From contig CACDRL010000012.1 of the NCBI GenBank assembly GCA_902555435.1, forward strand, positions 1 through 39,814: DNA of 39,814 nt, written 5' to 3'. This DNA is from an uncultured Pelagibacteraceae bacterium (GTDB lineage Bacteria; Pseudomonadota; Alphaproteobacteria; Pelagibacterales; Pelagibacteraceae). Below are positions 6,687 through 14,030 of this stretch, in pieces. How positions within the stretch are numbered: the first letter of the stretch is position 1; every line of letters begins with the position of its first letter. A program made the translations under genes and the position numbers. The notes beneath the pieces were generated by a model. It worked only from the letters and a program-made list of their open reading frames with translations, ran no database searches and was not told the DNA's origin.

Positions 6687-6751
6687 GGGATCGAACCACT
6701 GACCTCGGGCTTATGAGTCCCGCGCTCTAACCAACTGAGCTACCCCGCCAT
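6687..6751. pseudogene. Truncated tRNA-Met copy / right att-like direct repeat
   Basis: Bases 6750 down to 6687 on the minus strand equal the first 63-64 bases of the intact tRNA-Met (acceptor 5' strand, D arm, anticodon arm and most of the T arm); the full repeat, including one upstream base, is 65 bp. The 3' acceptor strand and CCA are missing and replaced by unrelated AT-rich sequence, so no functional tRNA can form. A TATAAT about 17 bp upstream of its 5' end suggests it may still be transcribed. The shared portion is the 5' end of the tRNA, whereas most tRNA-targeting elements duplicate the 3' end. Confidence 0.85.
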
Positions 6752-6806
6752 AAAAACGTTACTTTTATTATAAATCAATAATTTTTCAATACACTTTTAA
6801 TCTAAA

Positions 6807-7016
6807 CTAAATCAATAGATAAGCGATTAATCCACTAACAAGTGCTAATAAAATAGCGCTAAAGAAAAGTTTTTTTCTTAAAGATTTTTTTTTATCTAAT
6901 CGAACTCTATTAAGGAGAATATTTACATTAGTAGTTTTATAAGAATCTAAATATAAATCTTTTCTTGGCTCTAAATCATTTTCATACAGACTAGGATCTC
7001 GATCTTTATTTCTCAC
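6807..7016 (-). CDS. Small conserved-type single-pass membrane protein (69 aa)
   Basis: An acidic and basic N-terminal region (residues 1-48) is followed by one C-terminal transmembrane helix (about 50-68, FFSAILLALVSGLIAYLLI), so it resembles a tail-anchored protein. The stretch NVNILLNRVRLDKKKSLRKK, just before the helix, resembles NVDVLKQRLIVEKKKEKVKR in the small protein at 22754-22951. They look like members of one small family. It lies 42 bp downstream of the DMGDH-like gene on the same strand and may be part of that operon. No function is known to me. Confidence 0.6.
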   Translation of the reverse strand: MRNKDRDPSLYENDLEPRKDLYLDSYKTTNVNILLNRVRLDKKKSLRKKLFFSAILLALVSGLIAYLLI

Positions 7017-7058
7017 AATAATATTTAATCAGGTGTTTGATATTAATGCAAACTTAAA

Positions 7059-9503
7059 CTAATTATTTTTAAAATTAGTTTTTTTCAATGGTTTGAAGAT
7101 AATTTCAGCTGGATATTTAATTTTTTCAATTTCTATTGAAATATTACAATTTAAAAGTTCATCATCTGAAAAGTCATTATTTATATAACCAAATGCAAGA
7201 TTTTTTTTGAAATTAAAAGAATAATTGCCAGATGTAGTTCTTCCAACAATTTTATCATCTTTATAAATTGGCTCATCATGAAGTAGAAGAGGTTTTCCAG
7301 GTTCATTGTTTTTAAGAACAAACATGGCAAACTTTCTATCAATTTTTTTATCTTTTATTTTTTCCAGTGCTTCTCTTCCAATAAAATTAAAATCTTTCTT
7401 GTAACTAATAGTGAAATTAAGACCTGCTTGGTATTGATTTTCCTCAGGTGAAATATCATGACCCCAATGTAAAAAACCACTTTCCATTCTCATTGTATCT
7501 AATGCATGCATTCCACAATTAGATAAATTATATTTTTTTCCTTTTTCTATTAATTTCTCATATATATTTTTAGTTTCAGAAATTTTAACATAAAGTTCAT
7601 AACCTAACTCACCAACATAAGATAATCTTTGTGTCCATATTTTAGTACCATCAATTTTTATATATTTTGAATTTGCAAATTTAAAATTTTCATTAGTAAA
7701 ATCATCTAAACTTAAATCCTGCATTAACAATCTACTTTTTGGACCAAATATTCCTAACACGCAATAATCATCAGTAACATCAATTAACTCAACACCTTCG
7801 GATAAATGTTTTTTAATATGAAATTTATCTCTTTCTCTTGTTTCTGCTGAACTAATAATTCTAAAATGGTTTTGTTCAATACAAACCACTGTAAGATCTG
7901 TTTCTATTCCTCCATCTTTATTAAGCATATGAGTATAAGTGCATTTTCCAGGTTCTTGCTTTATATTTGATGTACAAATTCTCTGAAGGTCTTCATGAGC
8001 TTTCTTGGATTTAATTTCAAATTTAGAAAACGGAGACAAGTCATATAGCCCAACATTTGTTAGGGTGTTGTTAGTTTCGTATTCAACTGATGGATACCAG
8101 TTTTGGTAATTATAACTGTATTGATACTCAGCTTTTTCACCATCAAGAGCAAACCACATTGGTCTTTCATATCCAGCTGAAACCCCAAAGCACGCACCAA
8201 AACTTTTTAATTCATCGTGGTATGGTAATTTTTTTACATTTCTTGATGTTGTGTGTTGCTTATATGGCCAGTGCATCCCGTATAAATCTCCAAGGGACTC
8301 TGTAATACGATCTTTAATAAAACCTAAATCTGAATGAAACTTTTGAAATCTTTTTATATCATAATTAAAAATATCTTCATTAATATGACCTGTCATTAAC
8401 CATTCAGCTGTAACCTTTCCAACACCACCCCCACTTCCAATACCAATACTATTTAAACCACAACTAACAAATAAATTTTTAACCTCAGGAACTTCACCTA
8501 ATAAAGAATTTGTATCCGGCGTAAAAGATTCTGGTCCTGAAAAAAACTTTCTAATTCCAGCTTGTTCTAAAATTGGAAATCGTTTTATAGATTTTTCTAA
8601 ATAAGGTTCAAAATGATCAAAATTTTCTGGAAATTCACCAAATGAAAAATCTTCTGGAACTTTATTTATTTTGTTAAATGCTGGAATTGATTTTCCCTCA
8701 AATATTCCAATTAAAAGTTTTCCAGCATCTTCTTTTATATATGTGCTACTATCAAAATCCCTTATAACAGGTAATGTCGGTGAAAGATTTTCAATCGGTT
8801 CTGTGATTATATAAAAATGTTCAGCTGGATACAAAGGAATACTTACTCCTATTTTTTCTCCTATTTGTCTAGACCACATACCTGTTGCAAGAACAACATA
8901 TTCACATTCAATATTTTGTCCATTAACTCTGACACCACTGACTCTTCCATTTTTAGTTAAAATCGTTTCAACAGGTGATTGCTCAAATATTTTCGCTCCA
9001 CCCAATCTTGCACCTTTTGCTAACATATGAGTAACACCACTTGGATCTGCAGCACCATCACCTGGCATTAACACTCCACCTTTTAAATCCTCTGTATGCA
9101 TGATTGGATAATTTTTCTTTATTTGATCTTTATCTAAAATCTTAATATCTACATCATACAATTGAGCGGTAGTTGCTTGTCTTTGAAGCTCTTGCCATCT
9201 AGCATCTGTCTGAGCGATAGATAATGCTCCATTAATTCTTAAACCTGCAGAGTGATCAACTTCTTTTTCTAATTTTTTATAAAGATCTAAAGTATATTTT
9301 CTAATTTTTGTAACTGCAGCTGTTGGTCCTAATTGACTAACTAATCCCGCTGCGTGCCAAGTTGTACCTGAAGTTAATTGATCTCTTTCTAAAAGAACAA
9401 CATCTTTCCAACCAAATTTTGTTAAGTGATAAGCAACAGAACAACCAATAACCCCACCTCCAACAACAACTACTTTTGTGCTAGAAGGATATTTCTTTTC
9501 CAT
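7059..9503 (-). CDS. Dimethylglycine/sarcosine dehydrogenase-like FAD and GcvT two-domain oxidoreductase
   Basis: The 814-aa protein joins an N-terminal DAO-type FAD domain to a C-terminal aminomethyltransferase (GcvT) domain, the layout of dimethylglycine and sarcosine dehydrogenases. The dinucleotide motif VVVVGGGVIGCSVAYHL (residues 11-27) is followed by SGTTWHAAGL, whose His50 corresponds to the histidine that covalently holds FAD in this family. The GcvT part begins near residue 420 and contains the typical GLYDLSPFSKFEI and GELGYELYV segments. Such enzymes oxidise N-methyl groups and pass the one-carbon unit to tetrahydrofolate. It is the third gene after tpa and ald, two bases past ald. 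That context suggests an N-methylated amine entering the taurine pathway, but dimethylglycine or sarcosine remain equally possible substrates. Confidence 0.85.
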   Translation of the reverse strand: MEKKYPSSTKVVVVGGGVIGCSVAYHLTKFGWKDVVLLERDQLTSGTTWHAAGLVSQLGPTAAVTKIRKYTLDLYKKLEKEVDHSAGLRINGALSIAQTDARWQELQRQATTAQLYDVDIKILDKDQIKKNYPIMHTEDLKGGVLMPGDGAADPSGVTHMLAKGARLGGAKIFEQSPVETILTKNGRVSGVRVNGQNIECEYVVLATGMWSRQIGEKIGVSIPLYPAEHFYIITEPIENLSPTLPVIRDFDSSTYIKEDAGKLLIGIFEGKSIPAFNKINKVPEDFSFGEFPENFDHFEPYLEKSIKRFPILEQAGIRKFFSGPESFTPDTNSLLGEVPEVKNLFVSCGLNSIGIGSGGGVGKVTAEWLMTGHINEDIFNYDIKRFQKFHSDLGFIKDRITESLGDLYGMHWPYKQHTTSRNVKKLPYHDELKSFGACFGVSAGYERPMWFALDGEKAEYQYSYNYQNWYPSVEYETNNTLTNVGLYDLSPFSKFEIKSKKAHEDLQRICTSNIKQEPGKCTYTHMLNKDGGIETDLTVVCIEQNHFRIISSAETRERDKFHIKKHLSEGVELIDVTDDYCVLGIFGPKSRLLMQDLSLDDFTNENFKFANSKYIKIDGTKIWTQRLSYVGELGYELYVKISETKNIYEKLIEKGKKYNLSNCGMHALDTMRMESGFLHWGHDISPEENQYQAGLNFTISYKKDFNFIGREALEKIKDKKIDRKFAMFVLKNNEPGKPLLLHDEPIYKDDKIVGRTTSGNYSFNFKKNLAFGYINNDFSDDELLNCNISIEIEKIKYPAEIIFKPLKKTNFKNN

Positions 9504-9505
9504 TA

Positions 9506-10624
9506 CTAATGTTTGACAGCTTCTCCTGGTTCTACAAAGTTGTGACCAAATACATCTGCAACTGCTTTATAAGTAACCATTCCTTTATGGACATTTAATC
9601 CAGCTAAAAAGTTTTTATCTTCACTTAATGCTTTCTGGTAACCATTGTTTGCAAGTTTGACTAGATAAGGTAGCGTTGCATTGTTCAACGCTAAAGTAGA
9701 AGTTCTTGGAACTCCACCTGGCATATTTGCTACACAATAATGAACAACATCATCAACAATATAAGTTGGTTCTCCATGAGTGGTTGGTTTACTTGTTTCA
9801 ACACATCCACCTTGGTCAATTGCAACATCAACAATTACAGAACCTCTTTTCATACTTTTGATCATATCTTTGGTAACTAATTTTGGAGCTTCTGCACCTG
9901 GAATTAAAACTCCTCCAACTAATAAATCTGCTTCAGAAACTAATTTTGGAAGATCAATTTTATCACTTTGCTCTGGAATAATTTTATCTCCAAACATTTC
10001 AACTAATTCTTTTAATCTAGCTTCTGATTTATCAACGATATGCACTTTAGCTTGCATACCTGTTGCGATCACTGCAGCATTTTCACCCACAACACCACCA
10101 CCTAAAATTACTACAGTTCCTCCAGTAACTCCTGGAGCACCTCCCAATAAAAGTCCTCTTCCACTTTGATTTTTTTCTAAACAATGAGCGCCAGCTTGTA
10201 CTGACATTCTTCCAGCAACTGCACTCATGGGAGCTAACAATGGTAATCTTCCATTATCATCTGTTACAGTTTCATAAGCTATATTAACACTCTTTGATTT
10301 AATTAAACCGTCAGTTAATTCTTTTGCAGCTGCTAGGTGAAGATATGTATAGACGATTTGGTTTTCTCTAATCATATCAACCTCAATTTTTTGAGGCTCT
10401 TTAACTTTAACAATTATATCTGCATCATTAAAAATATCAGCAGCTGTGCTTGCTATTTTTGCACCAGCATTTGTATATTGATCATTTTCAAATCCAGCTT
10501 CGAAGCCACCGTTGTTTTCAACAATAACTTCATGACCTTCAGAAACTAAAGTTTTTACACTATCAGGTGTTAATCCTATTCTATTTTCTTGAGGTTTTAT
10601 CTCCTTAGGTACGCCTATCTTCAT
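9506..10624 (-). CDS. ald: Alanine dehydrogenase
   Basis: The enzyme oxidatively deaminates L-alanine to pyruvate and ammonium with NAD. The 372-aa protein carries the family residues at textbook positions: Arg15 in ENRIGLTP, Lys75 in KVKEPQ, His96 in YLHLAAA, Asp270 in VAIDQGG, and the NAD-binding GGGVVGENAA (175-184). I chose the ATG at 10624 because GGAGAG lies five bases upstream; a GTG two codons earlier would sit inside that site. It follows tpa after about 30 bp, so alanine made by the transaminase can be returned to pyruvate while ammonium is released, as in other taurine-dissimilating bacteria. Confidence 0.95.
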   Translation of the reverse strand: MKIGVPKEIKPQENRIGLTPDSVKTLVSEGHEVIVENNGGFEAGFENDQYTNAGAKIASTAADIFNDADIIVKVKEPQKIEVDMIRENQIVYTYLHLAAAKELTDGLIKSKSVNIAYETVTDDNGRLPLLAPMSAVAGRMSVQAGAHCLEKNQSGRGLLLGGAPGVTGGTVVILGGGVVGENAAVIATGMQAKVHIVDKSEARLKELVEMFGDKIIPEQSDKIDLPKLVSEADLLVGGVLIPGAEAPKLVTKDMIKSMKRGSVIVDVAIDQGGCVETSKPTTHGEPTYIVDDVVHYCVANMPGGVPRTSTLALNNATLPYLVKLANNGYQKALSEDKNFLAGLNVHKGMVTYKAVADVFGHNFVEPGEAVKH

Positions 10625-10654
10625 AAGCACTCTCCGTGTAATAAAATAAACTAA

Positions 10655-12001
10655 TTAGTTCTTTTGGTTTTTTTGATAGTTCGTAATACCTGTTCTAAGT
10701 TTATCGATAATCTCATCAATATGTTTTTCTTCACATATAAACTGAGGAGCAATAATTAAACAGTCTCCAGTTGCTTTAAAGTTAACACCTGCTTCGTAAC
10801 AAGCTTTAAAACATTCATAACCTGCTTTACCTGGTTTGGTATTCATTTTCATATCAATACCACCCATCATTCCATAACCTCTTATGTTTTCAACAGACTC
10901 TAAATCTTGAAGAGAAAATAACCCTTTTTGGAAATAAGGTGCTAAATTTTTTGCTCTGTTAAATATATCATCTTTTTCAAAAATATCTTGAACAGCTAAA
11001 CCTGCTGCTACTGCAACTGGTATTCCTGAATAAGTGTAACCATGAAACAATTCAACAGATCCCATTGGAGAAGCATCCATAACTGCATCATAAATTTCGT
11101 CTTTACACGCAACTACACCCATAGGAACAACTCCGTTAGTTGTTGCTTTAGCCATAGTCATTAGATCTGGAGTAACGCCAAACTCATGACTTGCAAAAGA
11201 AGAACCAGTTCTTCCCCAGCCTGTAATTACTTCATCAAAAATTAAAAGTATTCCATGCTTGTCACAAATTTCTCTTAATCTTTGCAAGTATCCTTTTGGA
11301 GGAACTAAAGTTCCAGTAGATCCAGCAATAGGTTCAACTATACAAGCTGCAATATTTTCTGGTCCAAAGTTACTTGCAATTCTCTCTAGATCGTCCGCAA
11401 GATCTCCACCTGTTTCAGGCTGACCACTTACAAATTTATGTTCTGGTAAATGTGTGTGTCTCATGTGTTGAACACCTGGCATTAAAATACTTGCAAATGT
11501 TTTAACATTATTAATCATTCCACCAACTGAAACACATCCGATATTCATTCCGTGATAACCTCTTTCACGTCCTACAAATCTAAATCTATGAGCATTTCCT
11601 TTTGCTCTGTGATAAGCAATAGCAATCTTAATTGCAGTCTCAACAGCAGTTGATCCACAAATAGTAAAAAACATTTTATTTAAATCACCTGGAGTGTGTT
11701 TTGAAATTTTTGTAGCTAATTCAAATGAACCACCAAAACCTTGTTGGAATGGTTGTGCGTAATCTAATGTTTCAAGTTGTTTAGTAACTGCTTCTGTAAT
11801 TTCTCTTCTTCCATGTCCTAATGGATTACAAAATAATCCTGAGCTCGCATCAATTTGTGTTTTTCCATGGTGAGTTTTTAAATACACTCCTTTTGCTTCA
11901 GTAATTAATCTTGGGTTTGCTTTAAAATCTTTATTCGACGTAAACGGCATCCAATGTTCATTTAATGAATTTGGAACTGAAGTTCTTGTTTCTGAGCTCA
12001 T
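10655..12001 (-). CDS. tpa: Class III omega-aminotransferase, probable taurine:pyruvate aminotransferase
   Basis: A 448-aa fold-type I PLP enzyme. The ICGSTAVETAIKIA segment (about 114-127), FDEVITGWGRTG with Asp256 contacting the PLP ring nitrogen, and the Schiff-base Lys285 in MTMAKATTNG are all present. The N-terminal LNEHWMPFTSNKDFK is typical of the beta-alanine/taurine:pyruvate aminotransferase group. The proposed reaction is taurine plus pyruvate to sulfoacetaldehyde plus alanine. The substrate call rests on divergent tauABC and downstream ald; beta-alanine:pyruvate or another omega-amino acid transaminase is the alternative. No xsc for sulfoacetaldehyde is in the window. Confidence 0.8.
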   Translation of the reverse strand: MSSETRTSVPNSLNEHWMPFTSNKDFKANPRLITEAKGVYLKTHHGKTQIDASSGLFCNPLGHGRREITEAVTKQLETLDYAQPFQQGFGGSFELATKISKHTPGDLNKMFFTICGSTAVETAIKIAIAYHRAKGNAHRFRFVGRERGYHGMNIGCVSVGGMINNVKTFASILMPGVQHMRHTHLPEHKFVSGQPETGGDLADDLERIASNFGPENIAACIVEPIAGSTGTLVPPKGYLQRLREICDKHGILLIFDEVITGWGRTGSSFASHEFGVTPDLMTMAKATTNGVVPMGVVACKDEIYDAVMDASPMGSVELFHGYTYSGIPVAVAAGLAVQDIFEKDDIFNRAKNLAPYFQKGLFSLQDLESVENIRGYGMMGGIDMKMNTKPGKAGYECFKACYEAGVNFKATGDCLIIAPQFICEEKHIDEIIDKLRTGITNYQKNQKN

Positions 12002-12204
12002 ATAATTTTTTTCTCTTTTAATTGACTGTTATTAATATTTCCAACTATTAGACTAAATGAATTAGTTTGCTAGAAATATTTTGACCACCCAAAATGATGC
12101 GTCATAAATATACAACTTATGATTGAACATATCTTTTTGTTTTACAACCGTACGAAATTGAATTTAAATGGCGCTAATTTAATTAAATTAACATAGGGGA
12201 ATAA
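12002..12204. promoter_or_regulatory. Divergent control region between tpa-ald operon and tauABC
   Basis: This 203-bp gap holds promoters for both the catabolic operon and the transporter. The tauA side ends in AGGGGA about four bases before the ATG, a strong ribosome binding site. Near the middle is a GC-richer patch (about 12082-12112) with TTTTGACCACCCAAAA and the imperfect palindrome ATGATGCGTCAT, the best candidate operator region I can see. No taurine regulator gene (tauR) is next to it. Operator function is a guess. Confidence 0.4.
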
Positions 12205-13146
12205 ATGAAAAAAATACTAAGTTTTATTCTAGGATCTATATTTGCTCTAAACCTTTCAATTTCAGTTGCAAACTCTGCAGCTAATGAAGTTAGAGTTGCA
12301 TACTTTCTAGAATGGCCAAGTCCAAATCTAGAGGACATGCAGAAGAAAAATTTTGCAAAAGCTCTTGGTGTACCAGTTAAATGGACAAACTTCACTAACG
12401 GTGGAGCTATGACTGATGCAATGTTAGCTGGAGATATTGATATTTCTTACTCACAAGGTTTAGTACCTTTTATCAACGCTGTAAAATCTAATGCGCCAAT
12501 CAAATTAGTTGATATCGCTATGGAATACGGAATGGGTGGAACTACTTGTGTAACATCAAATGCATCTGGAATTACAAAAGCTAACGCTACTGAATTAGAA
12601 GGTAAGAAAGTTGCTGTTCCACTAGGAACAATGGCTGAATACGTTTTTGATGAAAGTATGAAAGTTGTTGGTGCTGACAGAGGCAAAATGGACATCATTC
12701 AAATGGACCCTGAAGAAGGTGCTGCTGCATTAGTTAGCGGTGATGTTGTAATGGCATGTTTATTTGGTGGTAACTCTATTAAAGCAGCAACTGCAGTTGG
12801 TTCAAGATTATTAACTGTAGATGAAGCAAGAGCTGCTGGTATCTTAGGTATAGATATCACATCTGTTACAGATAAATTCATGAAAGAAAATCCAGGAATG
12901 TTAAGAACTTTCATCGAAGTAACTCACGAAGCAAACGATAGATACAGAGCAGGTAAATCTGATATGAATTCTATGGCAAAAGCTTCTGAAATGAAAGTTG
13001 CTGATATGAAAGAAACTTTAGGTGGATTTAAATTCTTAACTCCAGAAGAAACTAAAGCATCTATGGAGAGCGGAAACTTAGATGGTTTCTTAAAAGGAAT
13101 GGGAACTCCATCTGGTAACGTAGATACAAGTTTCTTACCTTTATAA
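12205..13146 (+). CDS. tauA: Periplasmic substrate-binding protein of a taurine-type ABC transporter
   Basis: The 313-aa product starts with a Sec signal peptide (residues 1-25, cleavage near VANSA-AN) and continues with NEVRVAYFLEWPSPN, typical of the TauA/SsuA/NMT1-like binding proteins. NGGAMTDAMLAGDIDISYSQG marks the first-lobe hinge region. It delivers substrate to the TauBC membrane complex. A perfect terminator hairpin follows the gene, so its mRNA should be more abundant than that of tauB and tauC. Divergence from tpa and ald supports taurine. Related compounds such as isethionate or N-methyltaurine cannot be ruled out. Confidence 0.85.
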   Translation: MKKILSFILGSIFALNLSISVANSAANEVRVAYFLEWPSPNLEDMQKKNFAKALGVPVKWTNFTNGGAMTDAMLAGDIDISYSQGLVPFINAVKSNAPIKLVDIAMEYGMGGTTCVTSNASGITKANATELEGKKVAVPLGTMAEYVFDESMKVVGADRGKMDIIQMDPEEGAAALVSGDVVMACLFGGNSIKAATAVGSRLLTVDEARAAGILGIDITSVTDKFMKENPGMLRTFIEVTHEANDRYRAGKSDMNSMAKASEMKVADMKETLGGFKFLTPEETKASMESGNLDGFLKGMGTPSGNVDTSFLPL

Positions 13147-13169
13147 TTCTAAAGGTTTAAAACTTTTTA

Positions 13170-13208
13170 AATAGGCACTGATTTAAATAATTAGTGCCTA
13201 TTTTTTTT
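13170..13208 (+). terminator. Intrinsic terminator or attenuator between tauA and tauB
   Basis: A perfect 10-bp stem AATAGGCACT / AGTGCCTATT (13170-13179 with 13193-13202), with a 13-base AT-rich loop, is followed by a run of T. It lies between the binding-protein gene and the ATPase gene of one transporter, so it probably lets a fraction of transcripts through, keeping tauA expression higher than tauBC. Confidence 0.8.
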
Positions 13209-13232
13209 AAAAAATTCTAATATAAGGGCGCT

Positions 13233-14030
13233 ATGAGTGATCTTGTTTCTCAAAATCTAAATATGATTTTTAAAACTCCAAAAGGAGAAACGGTTCATGC
13301 ATTAAAAGATGTTAGTTTTACCTTAAAAAAAGGAGAGCTACTTACAGTTCTTGGTCCTTCTGGTTGTGGAAAAACAACTTTACTTAATATTACTGCTGGT
13401 TTTTTAAGACCGACTTCAGGAAAAATTACTTTAAACAATAATGAGATAGATGGACCTGGTGTTGAAAGAGGAATGGTATTTCAACAAGGTGCTTTATTTG
13501 AATGGTTAACAGTTGCTGAAAACGTGAACTTTGGTCTTCGTATGAAAAAAGAAAATCCAGAAATAACAGCAAAAAAAGTTGAGGAATGGCTAGATATAGT
13601 TGGATTAAAAGGATTTGGTAACACTCCAACTTATCAATTATCTGGCGGTATGCAGCAAAGAGTTGCTCTTGCAAGATGTCTTATAAATGATCCTGATTTA
13701 ATTTTAATGGATGAACCGTTAGGTGCTTTAGATGCATTAACAAGAGAAAAGATGCAGTCTTTAGTTTTAAAAATTTGGAAAGAAACTGGAAAAACAATTA
13801 TTTTAATTACTCACTCTGTTGAAGAAGCTCTTTTACTTGGCGAAAGATTATATGTAATGGCACCAAGACCTGGAAGAATACATAAAGAATATAATCTTCC
13901 ATTTGCTGAAATGGGACTTACTCAGGATTTAAGAGAAATTAAAAAAAATAAAGAATTTTCATCTACTAGAGAAGAAATTTTATCCATGATCTGGAATATG
14001 GAAGAAGAAATAATGGGGAAAGATAACTAA
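13233..14030 (+). CDS. tauB: Taurine-type ABC transporter ATPase
   Basis: A 265-aa cytoplasmic ATPase. It has Walker A GPSGCGKTT (residues 41-49), Q-loop FQQGAL, signature LSGGMQQRVALA (135-146), Walker B LILMDEP (155-161) and switch His in ITHSVEEA. The EALLLGERLYVMAPRPGRI segment is characteristic of the nitrate/sulfonate/taurine (NitD/SsuB/TauB) subfamily. Its final TAA shares one base with the ATG of the permease gene (TAATG), indicating coupled translation. Confidence 0.9.
   Translation: MSDLVSQNLNMIFKTPKGETVHALKDVSFTLKKGELLTVLGPSGCGKTTLLNITAGFLRPTSGKITLNNNEIDGPGVERGMVFQQGALFEWLTVAENVNFGLRMKKENPEITAKKVEEWLDIVGLKGFGNTPTYQLSGGMQQRVALARCLINDPDLILMDEPLGALDALTREKMQSLVLKIWKETGKTIILITHSVEEALLLGERLYVMAPRPGRIHKEYNLPFAEMGLTQDLREIKKNKEFSSTREEILSMIWNMEEEIMGKDN

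Noticed and set aside
9780..10169. Antisense open frame (129 aa) inside ald
   Set aside because: Low-complexity Thr/Pro/Ser translation opposite conserved alanine dehydrogenase sequence; not a gene.
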